A DNA stretch of 64,000 nucleotides from Cupriavidus taiwanensis. Its GTDB lineage: Bacteria; Pseudomonadota; Gammaproteobacteria; Burkholderiales; Burkholderiaceae. This document shows positions 9,437 through 17,473 of the stretch, piece by piece. The notes below the pieces were generated by a model. That model had not been told where the DNA came from. It was given only the letters and a program-made list of their open reading frames with translations, and made no database searches. Within the stretch, counting starts at the first letter, position 1. Each line of letters starts with the position of its first letter. The translations under genes and the position numbers were made by a program. Location: positions 2,123,301-2,187,300 of the forward strand of contig NZ_LT984804.1 in NCBI RefSeq assembly GCF_900250115.1, written 5' to 3'.

Positions 9437-10732
9437 ATGAAGACGATCGTCATTGCCGGCGGCGGAACCGCTGGCCTTCAACTGGCGGCCCGGCTGGGAA
9501 AGCAACTGGGCAAGCGCGGACTGGCGAATATTGTCCTGGTGGACCGCTACAGGACACATCTGTGGAAGCCCCTGCTGCACGAAGTCGCCGCAGGAAAGCT
9601 CGAACCGTACATCCATCACACGTCGTTCGCGCTCCAGGCGCGCCGCTACGGCTTTCGTTTCGTGCAGGGCGAGTTCACCTCACTGGATCGCGACAACCGC
9701 ACACTGACGATCACGACGGCCGGAAGCGATGGTGCCACGCACGCGACGGCGCTGGCCTATGACACATTGGTGCTGGCGATCGGCGGCACCACCCAGTACT
9801 TTGGTGTCCCGGGGGCGAGGGAGCACGCCCTGGCGCTGGATACCGTACCAGGCGCCGAGTATGCGCGGACCCAGATCGTGGAGGCGCTGCGCCGCGTGTC
9901 GTCGCAAGCGAGAGCCGCCGAGCGTCCCGCGCGGGCCAGCTTCGCCATTGTCGGCGCGGGCGCGACCGGGGTGCAACTGGCCGCCCAGGTGCGGCAGATG
10001 TCGCGCGTACTGAGCCAGTACGGCATTCATTCGCTCGATCCTGACCGCGGCACCGAAGTACTCCTCGTCGAAGCTTCCGGCAACATTCTCCCGGGCATGG
10101 ATCGTCGCCTCGCCGACAGGACGACAGCAGAGTTGCAGGCGCAGGGCATCCAGATCCTTCTGAACACGCGCGTCACCGAGGTCCGTCCCGACTGCCTGCA
10201 TATTGCAGGCGCGGCCCCCGTTGCCGCGGACGTGACAATATGGACGGCCGGCGTCACCGTATCGCCGGTGTTGTCGAACATCGGCCTGCAGGTGACCCGC
10301 AACGGGCGCGTTCGGGTGGGAGACAGGCTCCAGACCCTGGAGGACGAACATATTTATGCCTTGGGCGATTGCGCGAGCTTCCGTCCGGCCGGGGAACAAG
10401 CAGAGCTTCCCACGCGTGCGCAGGTCGCGCATCAGCAGGCCATTTACCTGGCCCGAGCCTTGCCACGTGCGCTCGCTGGCAAACCCGTAGCCGGGTTCAC
10501 GTTTCGAGATCGGGGCTCTGTCATCTCGCTGGCTGACGACATGGCGTTGTGCCATCTGCTCGCGCCCGGCGCCAGTGATGGATGGCAGGTACAGGGCGCG
10601 TTGGCGAAACTGGTGCACGGCGTCATCTATCGACGTCACGTGCTGGCGATCCAGGGCTTTGCGCGCGCCGCCGCGATAACACTGTCCCAGCGTCTGGAGC
10701 GGTTGCTGGGCGTCGGTTATCGCCTGGATTGA
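9437..10732 (+). CDS. ndh: type II NADH dehydrogenase (NAD(P)/FAD-dependent oxidoreductase)
   Basis: A 431-residue flavoprotein with two dinucleotide-binding folds: IVIAGGGTAGLQLAARLG at the N-terminus (FAD) and FAIVGAGATGVQLAAQ near residue 165 (NADH). A LGDCASF motif near residue 315 contacts FAD, as in NDH-2 and sulfide:quinone reductase relatives. The LWKPLLHEVAAG sequence and C-terminal amphipathic helices match NDH-2, which passes electrons from NADH to quinone at the inner face of the membrane without pumping protons. ATG 9437 is preceded by GAGAGGGATGGA. It follows the HAD-like gene and probably shares its LysR-controlled promoter. Sulfide:quinone reductase is less likely because its catalytic Cys pattern was not seen. 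Confidence 0.82.
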   Translation: MKTIVIAGGGTAGLQLAARLGKQLGKRGLANIVLVDRYRTHLWKPLLHEVAAGKLEPYIHHTSFALQARRYGFRFVQGEFTSLDRDNRTLTITTAGSDGATHATALAYDTLVLAIGGTTQYFGVPGAREHALALDTVPGAEYARTQIVEALRRVSSQARAAERPARASFAIVGAGATGVQLAAQVRQMSRVLSQYGIHSLDPDRGTEVLLVEASGNILPGMDRRLADRTTAELQAQGIQILLNTRVTEVRPDCLHIAGAAPVAADVTIWTAGVTVSPVLSNIGLQVTRNGRVRVGDRLQTLEDEHIYALGDCASFRPAGEQAELPTRAQVAHQQAIYLARALPRALAGKPVAGFTFRDRGSVISLADDMALCHLLAPGASDGWQVQGALAKLVHGVIYRRHVLAIQGFARAAAITLSQRLERLLGVGYRLD

Positions 10733-10766
10733 AGCCCGCTTTGCCGTGCAATGCAGACAGCGCATT

Positions 10767-10792
10767 GGGCGAGCAGCGCTTGCTGCTCGCCC
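10767..10792. terminator. perfect hairpin after ndh
   Basis: GGGCGAGCAGC, a four-base loop and GCTGCTCGCCC form an 11-bp perfect stem 35 bases after the ndh stop. No T-run follows, so it may be a stabilising 3' hairpin rather than a classic intrinsic terminator. Confidence 0.5.
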
Positions 10793-10849
10793 TCGCTGCC
10801 GTCGGGCTGATGGGCTGGGCCGGGGCTCGGCGCGTCGCGGAGCGCGGAC

Positions 10850-10880
10850 CTGGAAATCAGCGACCTTGCCCCATGCCGAG
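10850..10880 (-). pseudogene. relic of a DadA-like oxidase C-terminus
   Basis: Read on the minus strand this stretch encodes SAWGKVADF followed by CAG. The same nine residues end the oxidase at 11424-12749, there followed by TAG. The bases also match at most positions. This is a short scar of a second oxidase copy in opposite orientation whose stop codon has changed. Upstream minus-strand sequence no longer resembles the family. Confidence 0.5.
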
Positions 10881-11182
10881 GTCATAGGCCTCCATATCGG
10901 TCGCACCCGACCGTCGGCGGCCATTGCCGGCACCAAGCCCAAAAATGCCTGTCAGCACGTGTTGCAGATCGCCACAGGCGAGCTGATTGCTGCCGGGCGA
11001 TGAAATGTATTGCGTGCTACTTACGGCGTTTCGGCACAGCGTGCTGGCAGCGCGCCATAAAACAGCAGCTTCGAGAGGATCAAGCGCGCGTTTCGCAAGA
11101 AGCGCATGTCAACTCTATGTTGCAATGTCACTAGCCGAAGGTTCTCTCAATCGCTCCACCACAGCGAAACATCGAAGCTGCC

Positions 11183-11395
11183 ATGAAGCTCAATACGTAC
11201 TGGATCGCTATCCCACCCGCGTGCATGACGCCCGCCCGGGATGAGTACATGCATCTGGCGCCGGCATGGGACGCCCATGCCCTCTTCGGAGGCTATGAGC
11301 GCTCGTGGAATGGTCGCGCATACGGAATGGAAGGCCGGGAGCAGTATCTCGAAACGAAGGCCATCCTTGAACGCGGTGATGAACAACCAGCATGA
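11183..11395 (+). CDS. small hypothetical protein (doubtful)
   Basis: A 70-residue reading frame just before the oxidase gene, rich in aromatic and charged residues (DAHALFGGYERSWNGRAYG). I do not recognise a family. The ribosome site is weak and the frame may be chance or part of a decayed gene. It is listed because it is on the right strand and ends 28 bases before the oxidase start. Confidence 0.25.
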   Translation: MKLNTYWIAIPPACMTPARDEYMHLAPAWDAHALFGGYERSWNGRAYGMEGREQYLETKAILERGDEQPA

Positions 11396-11423
11396 ATACC
11401 GCCCTGAACGGGGAAACTCATCC

Positions 11424-12749
11424 ATGTCCCAACCCTTGCGTCTCATCGAGACCTCCTCTCCCCTGCCCGCCCATGCCGACGCTGTGGTGATCGGCGGCGG
11501 CATCATCGGCATCTTTACTGCCTACTATCTCGCCCGGCGCGGCCTGTCGGTTACCGTCGTCGAAAAAGGCCGCATCGGCGCCGAGCAGTCGAGCCGAAAC
11601 TGGGGCTGGTGCCGTCAACAGAACCGCGATGCGCGTGAGTTGCCGATGGCCACCCGAAGCCTTGAACTGTGGGAACGGTTTGCCGAAGACTCTGGCGAAG
11701 ACACGGGTTTCCGCCGGTGTGGCCTGCTGTACCTCAGCAACGACGAAGATGAAATCGCACGCTGGGCCAAATGGCGCGATTTCGCCAGAACGGCCGGCGT
11801 GACAACCCACATGTTGAGCGGTCGCGAGGCCGCCGAACGGGGCTGGGCGACCGGCCGCGCGTGGAAGGGCGGCGTGTTCTCGCCCAGCGATGGCACGGCC
11901 GATCCAGCCAAGGCAGCGCCGTCGGTCGCTGCTGCGCTCATCAAGCTCGGCGGTGTCGTGCAGCAGAATTGCGCTGCGCGAGGCATCGAGCTCCAGGGCG
12001 GCCGAGTCAGTGGTGTTGTCACGGAAGCCGGAAGCATCAAGACCCGCATCGCGGTGTTCGCTGGCGGCGCCTGGGCATCCTCGTTCTGTCGCCAGTTGGG
12101 CATCCGCTTTCCCCAAGCCACCGTTCGCCAGTCCATCGTGCGCGTGTCTGGCGTGCCTGAGCACCTCCCTGACGCCCTGCACACTGCGCGCGTGTCCATC
12201 ACCCGCCGCAGCGATGGCAGCTATAACCTGGCTATCAGTGGCCGCGGACGCGTGGACCCGACGGCGCAGCTGCTACGCTTTGCACCGCAGTTTCTTCCGA
12301 TGTTCGCCAAGCGCTGGCGCAATGTGTTTCCGGGCGGATTGGAAGGAATCCGTGGCGGCCATGAAACGCTCGCGCGGTGGCGCCTGGATGCGCCCACACC
12401 CATGGAACGGATGCGCATCCTCGATCCGAAGCCGGATGCGGCGGCTGTCAAGCAAACCTATGACCGCGCCGTCGAACTGATGCCGGCACTGGGCCAGGCC
12501 GGCATCGCCAATGCCTGGGCTGGCTTTGTGGACAGCACGCCGGATGGCGTCCCCGGGATTGGTGAGGTGCCGGAGATCCCCGGATTCATCCTCGCCGCGG
12601 GCTTCTCCGGTCACGGGTTCGGTATCGGCCCAGGCGCGGGTCATCTGATCGCCGACCTGGTGACCGGTGACGAGCCGATCTTCGATCCGGCGCCGTACAA
12701 CCCGGCGCGCTTCAGGCAGTCGGCCTGGGGCAAAGTGGCCGATTTCTAG
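11424..12749 (+). CDS. FAD-dependent oxidoreductase, D-amino-acid dehydrogenase (DadA)-like
   Basis: A 441-residue DAO-family flavoprotein. The N-terminal FAD fold reads DAVVIGGGIIGIFTAYYLA (about 20-38), with an acidic VVEKG end. A family-typical SSRNWGWCRQQ stretch follows, and the C-terminal Gly-rich motif GFSGHGFGIGPGAG closes the FAD site. Such enzymes oxidatively deaminate D-amino acids, or secondary/N-methyl amino acids, and pass electrons to the respiratory chain or to oxygen. Start: ATG 11424 has GGGGAAA upstream, and longer in-frame extensions lack family sequence. An MFS transporter begins 11 bases after its stop, so the pair probably imports and oxidises, or oxidises and exports, one amine compound. 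The substrate is unknown. Confidence 0.82.
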   Translation: MSQPLRLIETSSPLPAHADAVVIGGGIIGIFTAYYLARRGLSVTVVEKGRIGAEQSSRNWGWCRQQNRDARELPMATRSLELWERFAEDSGEDTGFRRCGLLYLSNDEDEIARWAKWRDFARTAGVTTHMLSGREAAERGWATGRAWKGGVFSPSDGTADPAKAAPSVAAALIKLGGVVQQNCAARGIELQGGRVSGVVTEAGSIKTRIAVFAGGAWASSFCRQLGIRFPQATVRQSIVRVSGVPEHLPDALHTARVSITRRSDGSYNLAISGRGRVDPTAQLLRFAPQFLPMFAKRWRNVFPGGLEGIRGGHETLARWRLDAPTPMERMRILDPKPDAAAVKQTYDRAVELMPALGQAGIANAWAGFVDSTPDGVPGIGEVPEIPGFILAAGFSGHGFGIGPGAGHLIADLVTGDEPIFDPAPYNPARFRQSAWGKVADF

Positions 12750-12760
12750 CGTCCCTTCCA

Positions 12761-13909
12761 GTGTCTCGGCTCCGCAGTCAAGCCAGCGAACTGGCGCGGC
12801 TGATGCTCACTCAGCTATTCCTCAACGCGTGCGTCGCGGGCATGCGGATGACCATGTCGCTGCGCTTGGCGCAAGGCGAGGAGGCCGTGGGATGCCTGAT
12901 CGCGCTATTCGCCCTCTCCCAGGTGTTCCTCGCACTGCCAGCGGGTCGGTACTGCGAGCGACATGGGCTCGAGGGACCGATCCTGCGAGCTGTAGCGCTA
13001 GCCGTCTTCGGCTGCGCCCTTGCGGCTGCATGGCCGGTATTCCCGGTGCTGTGCGTGAGCGCAGTGCTCACAGGCGGTGCAGGCGGTGTCGCCATCATTG
13101 CAGTTCAGCGCCACACTCCGCGTATCGTCAGCGGCCCCGACGCGCTCAAGAATGCGTTTTCCTGGCTGGCGATCGGTCTGGCCCTGTCCAATGTCCTGGG
13201 GCCGTTCCTGGCCGGTGTCGTGATCGATAGCTTGGGGTTTCACGCCGCCTTCCTGGCGATGGCGACACTGCCGCTGCTGGCTTGCCTGGCGGTTCGAGGC
13301 GTGGGCGGTCACGTGTCCGTATCCCCGGAGGCGGCCAGTCGCCCGGGCAGTATCTGGAACCTCTGGCGCGATCCCGGCCTGCGACGGCTCCTTATCGTCA
13401 CGTGGTTGCTGGCATCGTGCTGGGATGTGCACACTTTTATGGTTCCATTGCTCGGGCACGAGCATGGCCTGTCAGCTGCAGCGATCGGCAGCATCCTGGG
13501 TGCCTTTGGCATCGGCGCCGCAGCGGTACGACTACTGACACCGCTGGTGATGAGACATCTGCGCGAATGGGTCGTACTAGTTGGGGCAATGACTGCCACC
13601 GCCATCCTGTTCGGGATATACCCATTAATGTATGCACCGTTGGCCATGGGTACGTGCTCCGCACTGCTCGGTTTCTGCCTTGGAAGCGTGCAGCCGATGG
13701 TCATGAGCCTCCTGCACCGGTTGGCGCCTGAGCACCGCTATGGGGAAGCTGTCGCGCTGCGGGTGATCGTGGTCAACGTGTCGAGCGTCGGTATCCCCAT
13801 GCTCTCCGGCGTAGCCGGTTCCTTGATCGGCACTGCGGGCGTGTTCTGGGCCGCAGGCGTAATGGTGGCTGCCGGCACCAGGATAACAATGGGTCTAAGG
13901 AGGCATTGA
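12761..13909 (+). CDS. MFS transporter
   Basis: A 382-residue, very hydrophobic protein with about 11-12 predicted membrane helices. MFS-like loops are present (LPAGRYCERHG after helix 2; GPFLAGVVIDSLG in helix 5). It starts at GTG 12761, 11 bases after the oxidase stop, and is co-transcribed with it. Family-level assignment to the major facilitator superfamily is secure from the pattern, but the substrate is not. The physical link suggests transport of the substrate or product of the DadA-like enzyme. Confidence 0.78.
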   Translation: MSRLRSQASELARLMLTQLFLNACVAGMRMTMSLRLAQGEEAVGCLIALFALSQVFLALPAGRYCERHGLEGPILRAVALAVFGCALAAAWPVFPVLCVSAVLTGGAGGVAIIAVQRHTPRIVSGPDALKNAFSWLAIGLALSNVLGPFLAGVVIDSLGFHAAFLAMATLPLLACLAVRGVGGHVSVSPEAASRPGSIWNLWRDPGLRRLLIVTWLLASCWDVHTFMVPLLGHEHGLSAAAIGSILGAFGIGAAAVRLLTPLVMRHLREWVVLVGAMTATAILFGIYPLMYAPLAMGTCSALLGFCLGSVQPMVMSLLHRLAPEHRYGEAVALRVIVVNVSSVGIPMLSGVAGSLIGTAGVFWAAGVMVAAGTRITMGLRRH

Positions 13910-13949
13910 AGCCGGCAAGCCGTAGAACCAGGCAAAGTTGGAGCGCTCC

Positions 13950-14175
13950 CTCACGGCAGCCCGGTGCCGGTGGCGCGCGCCAGTGTGGCCAGCAGCCGCT
14001 CGTGGAAGCGAGTGTCGTGCACCGCCGGATGCGGTTGCCCGCGCGGCTGGTGGTACCAGTAGCCGCCACTGTCAGCGCCTCGGGATCTTCGCTGGTGGCG
14101 AGCCACTCCTGCGTCAGGTGCCCGAGCCGAAGATCATCCGGTGCGTCGGGCCCGCCCATCTTCGTCGGCACCCGC
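13950..14175 (-). pseudogene. SDR C-terminal relic, duplicate of the 17.5-18.4 kb gene
   Basis: On the minus strand one frame reads VPTKMGGPDAPDDLRLGHL then TQEWLATSEDPEAL. After a frameshift another frame reads GGYWYHQPRGQPHPAVHD, then LLATLARATGTG. Both blocks match the last ~75 residues of the Tat-type SDR at 17474-18358 almost word for word. No start or N-terminal half is present. It is a truncated, frameshifted copy in inverted orientation. Confidence 0.85.
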
Positions 14176-14204
14176 GATCTCGCGCACCGGGGTCGACGGC
14201 GTTG

Positions 14205-14345
14205 CTGTACACATCGGGCCCTTCCGCAGCACGAAACCATTTGCGTCAGCATTACGGAAGAATGCTCCGGACTCGTCCGACCGCATCCAGGCCGGGCTTG
14301 CTAGCGTCCTGTCGCTGCTGGGTATTCACGTCGACGTCTCTTGGC
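14205..14345 (+). pseudogene. relic of the small gene at 16857-17087
   Basis: One plus-strand frame reads PQHETICVSITEE. The neighbouring frame then reads DRIQAGLASVLSLL. These match PQHETIFVGIPAE and DRVQAGLGSVLSLL of the intact small gene at 16857. Start codon and C-terminus are lost, and a frameshift separates the two halves. It directly abuts the inverted SDR relic. Confidence 0.8.
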
Positions 14346-14684
14346 AACGGTTAGTTGATTTGAAACTCGCAGCTCCAAACGGCGTCGGCGCCTGGCGAGC
14401 GGCCGCATTTGGCCAGGATTCGGCCACTGGCAGTGCTGTAGCTGACTGGCGGAGATGGGTAACTTTCGTCCGTGCCCTACACCTGTTTCTCGCCTGGCCC
14501 TGCTCCGGCTGTTGTTGGTCGGATTGCGGTCCTCTCCCATGCTGTTCTCGATGTCGCCGCTGAAATCCGCACCCATAGCGCAACGCCAGTGGAAACCGCT
14601 AAAAGGATTCCTTGACTGCTGCATCGCAACATTCTATAACCATCCACATGGATGGCGTACAGATGATATGAGGATGGCAAACAT

Positions 14685-15116
14685 ATGAACGTCGGAAAAG
14701 GCGCACTTATGCTGGTGCCCCGATCGAAAGGCGGCGACACCGAAAAAATCACGATCAATCTCGGCCCTGTGGACCTGGGCCAGATCGATCTCCTGGTGGA
14801 AGAGGGTTTTTATTCGAATCGCACGGATCTGATTCGTACGGCCATTCGCAATCAACTGGCAGTGCATGCGCGGGCGGTCAATGAGACCGTGACCCGTCGC
14901 GCGCTCGTGCTTGGGCTGCAGCACTTTTCCAGGCAGGATCTGGAGGCCGCGCAGGCGGCCAACCAGCTTCTCGATATCCATGTGCTGGGTCTTGCCAGCA
15001 TTGCATCCGACGTCAGTCCAGAGCTCGCTCTTGCCACGATTCAGTCAGTCGTGGTGCTGGGCGCCTTCCACGCCTCCGCCGCCGTCAAGGCCGCTCTGGC
15101 CGGGCGCATCAGGTAA
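14685..15116 (+). CDS. ribbon-helix-helix (CopG-like) transcriptional regulator
   Basis: A 143-residue protein. Residues about 20-60 (KITINLGPVDLGQIDLLVEE, then GFYSNRTDLIRTAIRNQL) form a CopG/MetJ-type ribbon-helix-helix: one beta-strand and two helices, with the conserved SNRTDLIR turn. The C-terminal half is helical and hydrophobic and may mediate oligomerisation or ligand sensing. ATG 14685 is used; an in-frame ATG at 14709 is an alternative. The esterase gene starts 44 bases downstream on the same strand, an association that suggests it regulates the esterase. It probably binds its own promoter, as usual for this fold. Confidence 0.8.
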   Translation: MNVGKGALMLVPRSKGGDTEKITINLGPVDLGQIDLLVEEGFYSNRTDLIRTAIRNQLAVHARAVNETVTRRALVLGLQHFSRQDLEAAQAANQLLDIHVLGLASIASDVSPELALATIQSVVVLGAFHASAAVKAALAGRIR

Positions 15117-15160
15117 TTCACGCAATTCCACGCAACACCTGCCCCATCTGGAAACCCATC

Positions 15161-16303
15161 ATGAAAATGAACGACGCGTTCCTCGCCTCCATGCGCGAGG
15201 CCATGGAGCTCTTGCGCACCGCCGGCCCGCTGGAGGCAACGGAGGCGATCCAGCGAGCCCTCCGGACCAGCTCGCCTTGGGGCAGTAAAGAGGGGAGCCC
15301 TGCACCGGCGCAAGTTGTCGAAGCGTTGCTGCCAGCGGACGGCTCACTGTTCAGGAACGACGTGCCGCTCGCAAAGACGCCTTTTGCCTCTTCCCTACCC
15401 GGCCAGGCGCGGAAGGCTCCTTCGCCATCCGATGTGGAGGCCCGCGGCCATTTCAGCCTGAAGACCTTCGCCAACCACGCGGGCCAGCGCGCCTACAAGC
15501 TCTACGTGCCCTCCAGTTACCGGAACGAGCCGGTGCCGCTCATCGTGATGCTGCACGGTTGCACCCAAGACGCGGATGATTTTGCGGCGGGTACCCGCAT
15601 GAACGCGCTCGCCGAGCTACATGGATTCTTGGTCCTCTACCCGATCCAGCCGACCGAGGCGAACCCTTCCAGGTGCTGGAACTGGTTCCGGCCTGGCGAC
15701 CAGCAAAGCGGGCGTGGCGAGCCTTCGCTGATTGCTGGCATCACCCGCGAGGTCATGGCCTCCCACAATGTCGATGCAGATCGCGTGTATATCGCGGGCC
15801 TGTCCGCTGGCGGCGCCATGGCGGCGGTGATGATCCATCGCTATCCCGCACTGTATGCCGCCGCGGGGATTCACTCCGGCCTGCCGCAGGGCTGTGCGCA
15901 TGACCTGCCCTCCGCGCTAGCGGCAATGAAAGGTGGCAAGCTCAAGGGCGCATCGCGCGTCGACGCCCAAGCGTCCATGGCCCAGCCGAAACGGCCAGTT
16001 ATCGTGTTTCACGGCGATACGGACCACACCGTGCATCCTTCCAACGGTAGTCGCATGATCGCGCCTTTCGAGGTCGGCGAGGCGCTAAAGCGAACTGAAC
16101 GAAGCAGCGACGGGGGTGGACACGCATATACCCGCCAGTTCGTGACGGCGGCAAACGGCGTCGATGCCGAATACTGGCTCATCCACGGCGCACCCCATGC
16201 CTGGGCAGGAGGCAGCAGCCGCGGCTCGTTCACCGATGCCAAGGGACCGGATGCCAGTGCCGAAATGGTGCGATTCTTCCTAGCACATCCGCAGCATCGC
16301 TAG
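15161..16303 (+). CDS. PHB depolymerase-family esterase
   Basis: A 380-residue alpha/beta hydrolase of the esterase D/PHB-depolymerase-like family (LpqC/feruloyl-esterase relatives). The nucleophile elbow is GLSAGG with Ser215, the oxyanion-hole sequence LHGCTQ is at 131-136, an acid loop FHGDTDHTVHPSNG follows, and the catalytic His is likely in GAPHAWAGGS near the C-terminus. Residues 1-95 are a family-typical poorly conserved extension. No clear signal peptide is present, so it may be cytosolic. It follows the RHH regulator gene. The substrate could be polyhydroxybutyrate oligomers or another ester; sequence alone does not decide. Confidence 0.83.
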   Translation: MKMNDAFLASMREAMELLRTAGPLEATEAIQRALRTSSPWGSKEGSPAPAQVVEALLPADGSLFRNDVPLAKTPFASSLPGQARKAPSPSDVEARGHFSLKTFANHAGQRAYKLYVPSSYRNEPVPLIVMLHGCTQDADDFAAGTRMNALAELHGFLVLYPIQPTEANPSRCWNWFRPGDQQSGRGEPSLIAGITREVMASHNVDADRVYIAGLSAGGAMAAVMIHRYPALYAAAGIHSGLPQGCAHDLPSALAAMKGGKLKGASRVDAQASMAQPKRPVIVFHGDTDHTVHPSNGSRMIAPFEVGEALKRTERSSDGGGHAYTRQFVTAANGVDAEYWLIHGAPHAWAGGSSRGSFTDAKGPDASAEMVRFFLAHPQHR

Positions 16304-16856
16304 CCCGGCGCGGCTTCGGACGCGCTTCCCGCCAGAGGGGCGCGAGGCAGCCCGCGATTCCGATTTCGTAAGCGTTTCGCCTTTGCGCCACCGCTCCCAC
16401 ATCAGTGCCTTTCGAGTCTCGGTGTAGTAGATTCCGACGTCTTTGTTTCATTTGCAGCACCCCTCAGGCTGGCAAAGCCTTTAGGGTGTTGCATCGACCG
16501 GTTGAATCTGCAGTCGTAAGCCGCCGGCCGATGCCGCTCACGAACATCGTCTGACGAAGCGCACCAAAATTGCCAATCGTCTGATCGCCATCCCCCAACC
16601 AAAAAGGCAAAACTAAGCCCATCACCGAAATAGCGGTGATCGGGTGTCGCAACCCGCTATTCTCTCTGACGGATGGTCGCTCATGCGACCATCCCCAAAC
16701 GCACGCGCGCGTCGCTTCACCATGGCGGGCCGGGCGGGGCAGCCGATAAGGCTGGCCGGTGTTCGTCAGAGCCGGCATTGCGACCCCCGCCGCCAGGCCC
16801 GCCACCCTCTGCTCTTTGCATCCGGCGGGTCTCCCAACCTTCTTCAGGAGAGCGCA
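16304..16856. other. gene-poor stretch with hairpins and possible mobile-element debris
   Basis: About 550 bases without a convincing gene. It has lower GC than the neighbours, two hairpins (see separate entry), and a stretch around 16480-16530 that reminded me of sequence often flanking insertion elements in this order. That likeness is from memory and is weak. The 3' end contains the ribosome site CAGGAG of the small gene at 16857. Confidence 0.4.
16628..16694. repeat. two consecutive hairpins upstream of the small conserved gene
   Basis: AATAGCGG (16629 region) pairs with CCGCTATT about 16 bases on. Then GGATGGTCGC-tcat-GCGACCATCC (about 16671-16694) forms a perfect 10-bp stem with a four-base loop. 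No T-run follows. They could be a 5' leader structure or part of an extragenic palindrome. Confidence 0.6.
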
Positions 16857-17087
16857 ATGCAAGCGAAAACCCATCCGCAGCACGAAACCATCTTCGTCGG
16901 CATTCCGGCGGAAACCCTGGAATCGCTCGACCGGGTCCAGGCCGGCCTGGGTAGCGTCCTGTCGCTGCTGGAAGTGGAAAGCGAACGGTCCGAGGGCTGC
17001 CACGGCGTTCGTTGCCTGCTGGCGATGATCAAAATGCCGGTGGACCAGATTTCGGAGGCGTTGTGCCCTGAAGCTGAGTCGTTATGA
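16857..17087 (+). CDS. small conserved hypothetical protein
   Basis: A 76-residue protein beginning MQAKTHPQHETIFVGIPAE, with the ribosome site CAGGAG seven bases before ATG 16857. Its middle forms an amphipathic helix (ESLDRVQAGLGSVLSLLEVE) followed by a Cys-containing segment (CHGVRCLLAMIK). I do not know its function. It may resemble small DUF3077-like proteins, but that is a guess. A broken second copy lies at 14205-14345, which shows that the sequence has been duplicated and supports it as a real gene. Confidence 0.6.
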   Translation: MQAKTHPQHETIFVGIPAETLESLDRVQAGLGSVLSLLEVESERSEGCHGVRCLLAMIKMPVDQISEALCPEAESL

Positions 17088-17094
17088 CACACGG

Positions 17095-17262
17095 CCATCC
17101 GTCTCTTCTCCCCTGCCGCGGGACTCGTCTTGGCGCAGCCAAACGATAAATTTCGCACCCTGCCAGACCGAGCTTTCACGGTAATGCGGCCGCCATAGCG
17201 CTCGACCAGCGCGTAGCTGATGGACAGCCCGAGCCCCGCACCGGCTGCAATGCAGCCGGCGA
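17095..17262 (-). pseudogene. sensor histidine kinase C-terminal relic
   Basis: The minus strand encodes GAGLGLSISYALVERYGG then RITVKARSG, the G2-box end of a HATPase_c domain. After a one-base slip in the next codons another frame continues GAKFIVWLRQDESRGRGE, the usual last strand of such kinases. No upstream kinase sequence remains. It is a truncated, frameshifted tail of a two-component sensor. Confidence 0.75.
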
Positions 17263-17473
17263 AGCGCGTACTATTTCACGCCAGGGGACGTCGCCAGATG
17301 CCGCGTCACGGACTCGCCAACCCTGGGCGCGCCCCCGGCATCCCAAGCTCCGACAAGACAGGCGGGGATGGTAGCCGATTCACCCAACGCGCCTCGACCC
17401 GATGATTCGCTTTGCCAGCAGCAAGCCGCCACAGCCTGCCCAAAGGTTGGCGGCCTGACCGGAGGACATACCC

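Larger units (their letters stand above)
10733..11423. other. gene-poor stretch between ndh and the DadA-like gene
   Basis: About 690 bases with only a hairpin, the short oxidase relic and one doubtful 70-codon reading frame (11183-11395). The relic suggests that this stretch went through rearrangement. Confidence 0.5.

Noticed and set aside
9680..10942. Long minus-strand open frame over ndh
   Set aside because: Shadow of ndh. Only its first segment, outside ndh, carries the oxidase relic that is reported separately.
16480..16530. Possible insertion-sequence end
   Set aside because: Only a remembered likeness; no transposase, no terminal repeats and no target-site duplication could be identified.
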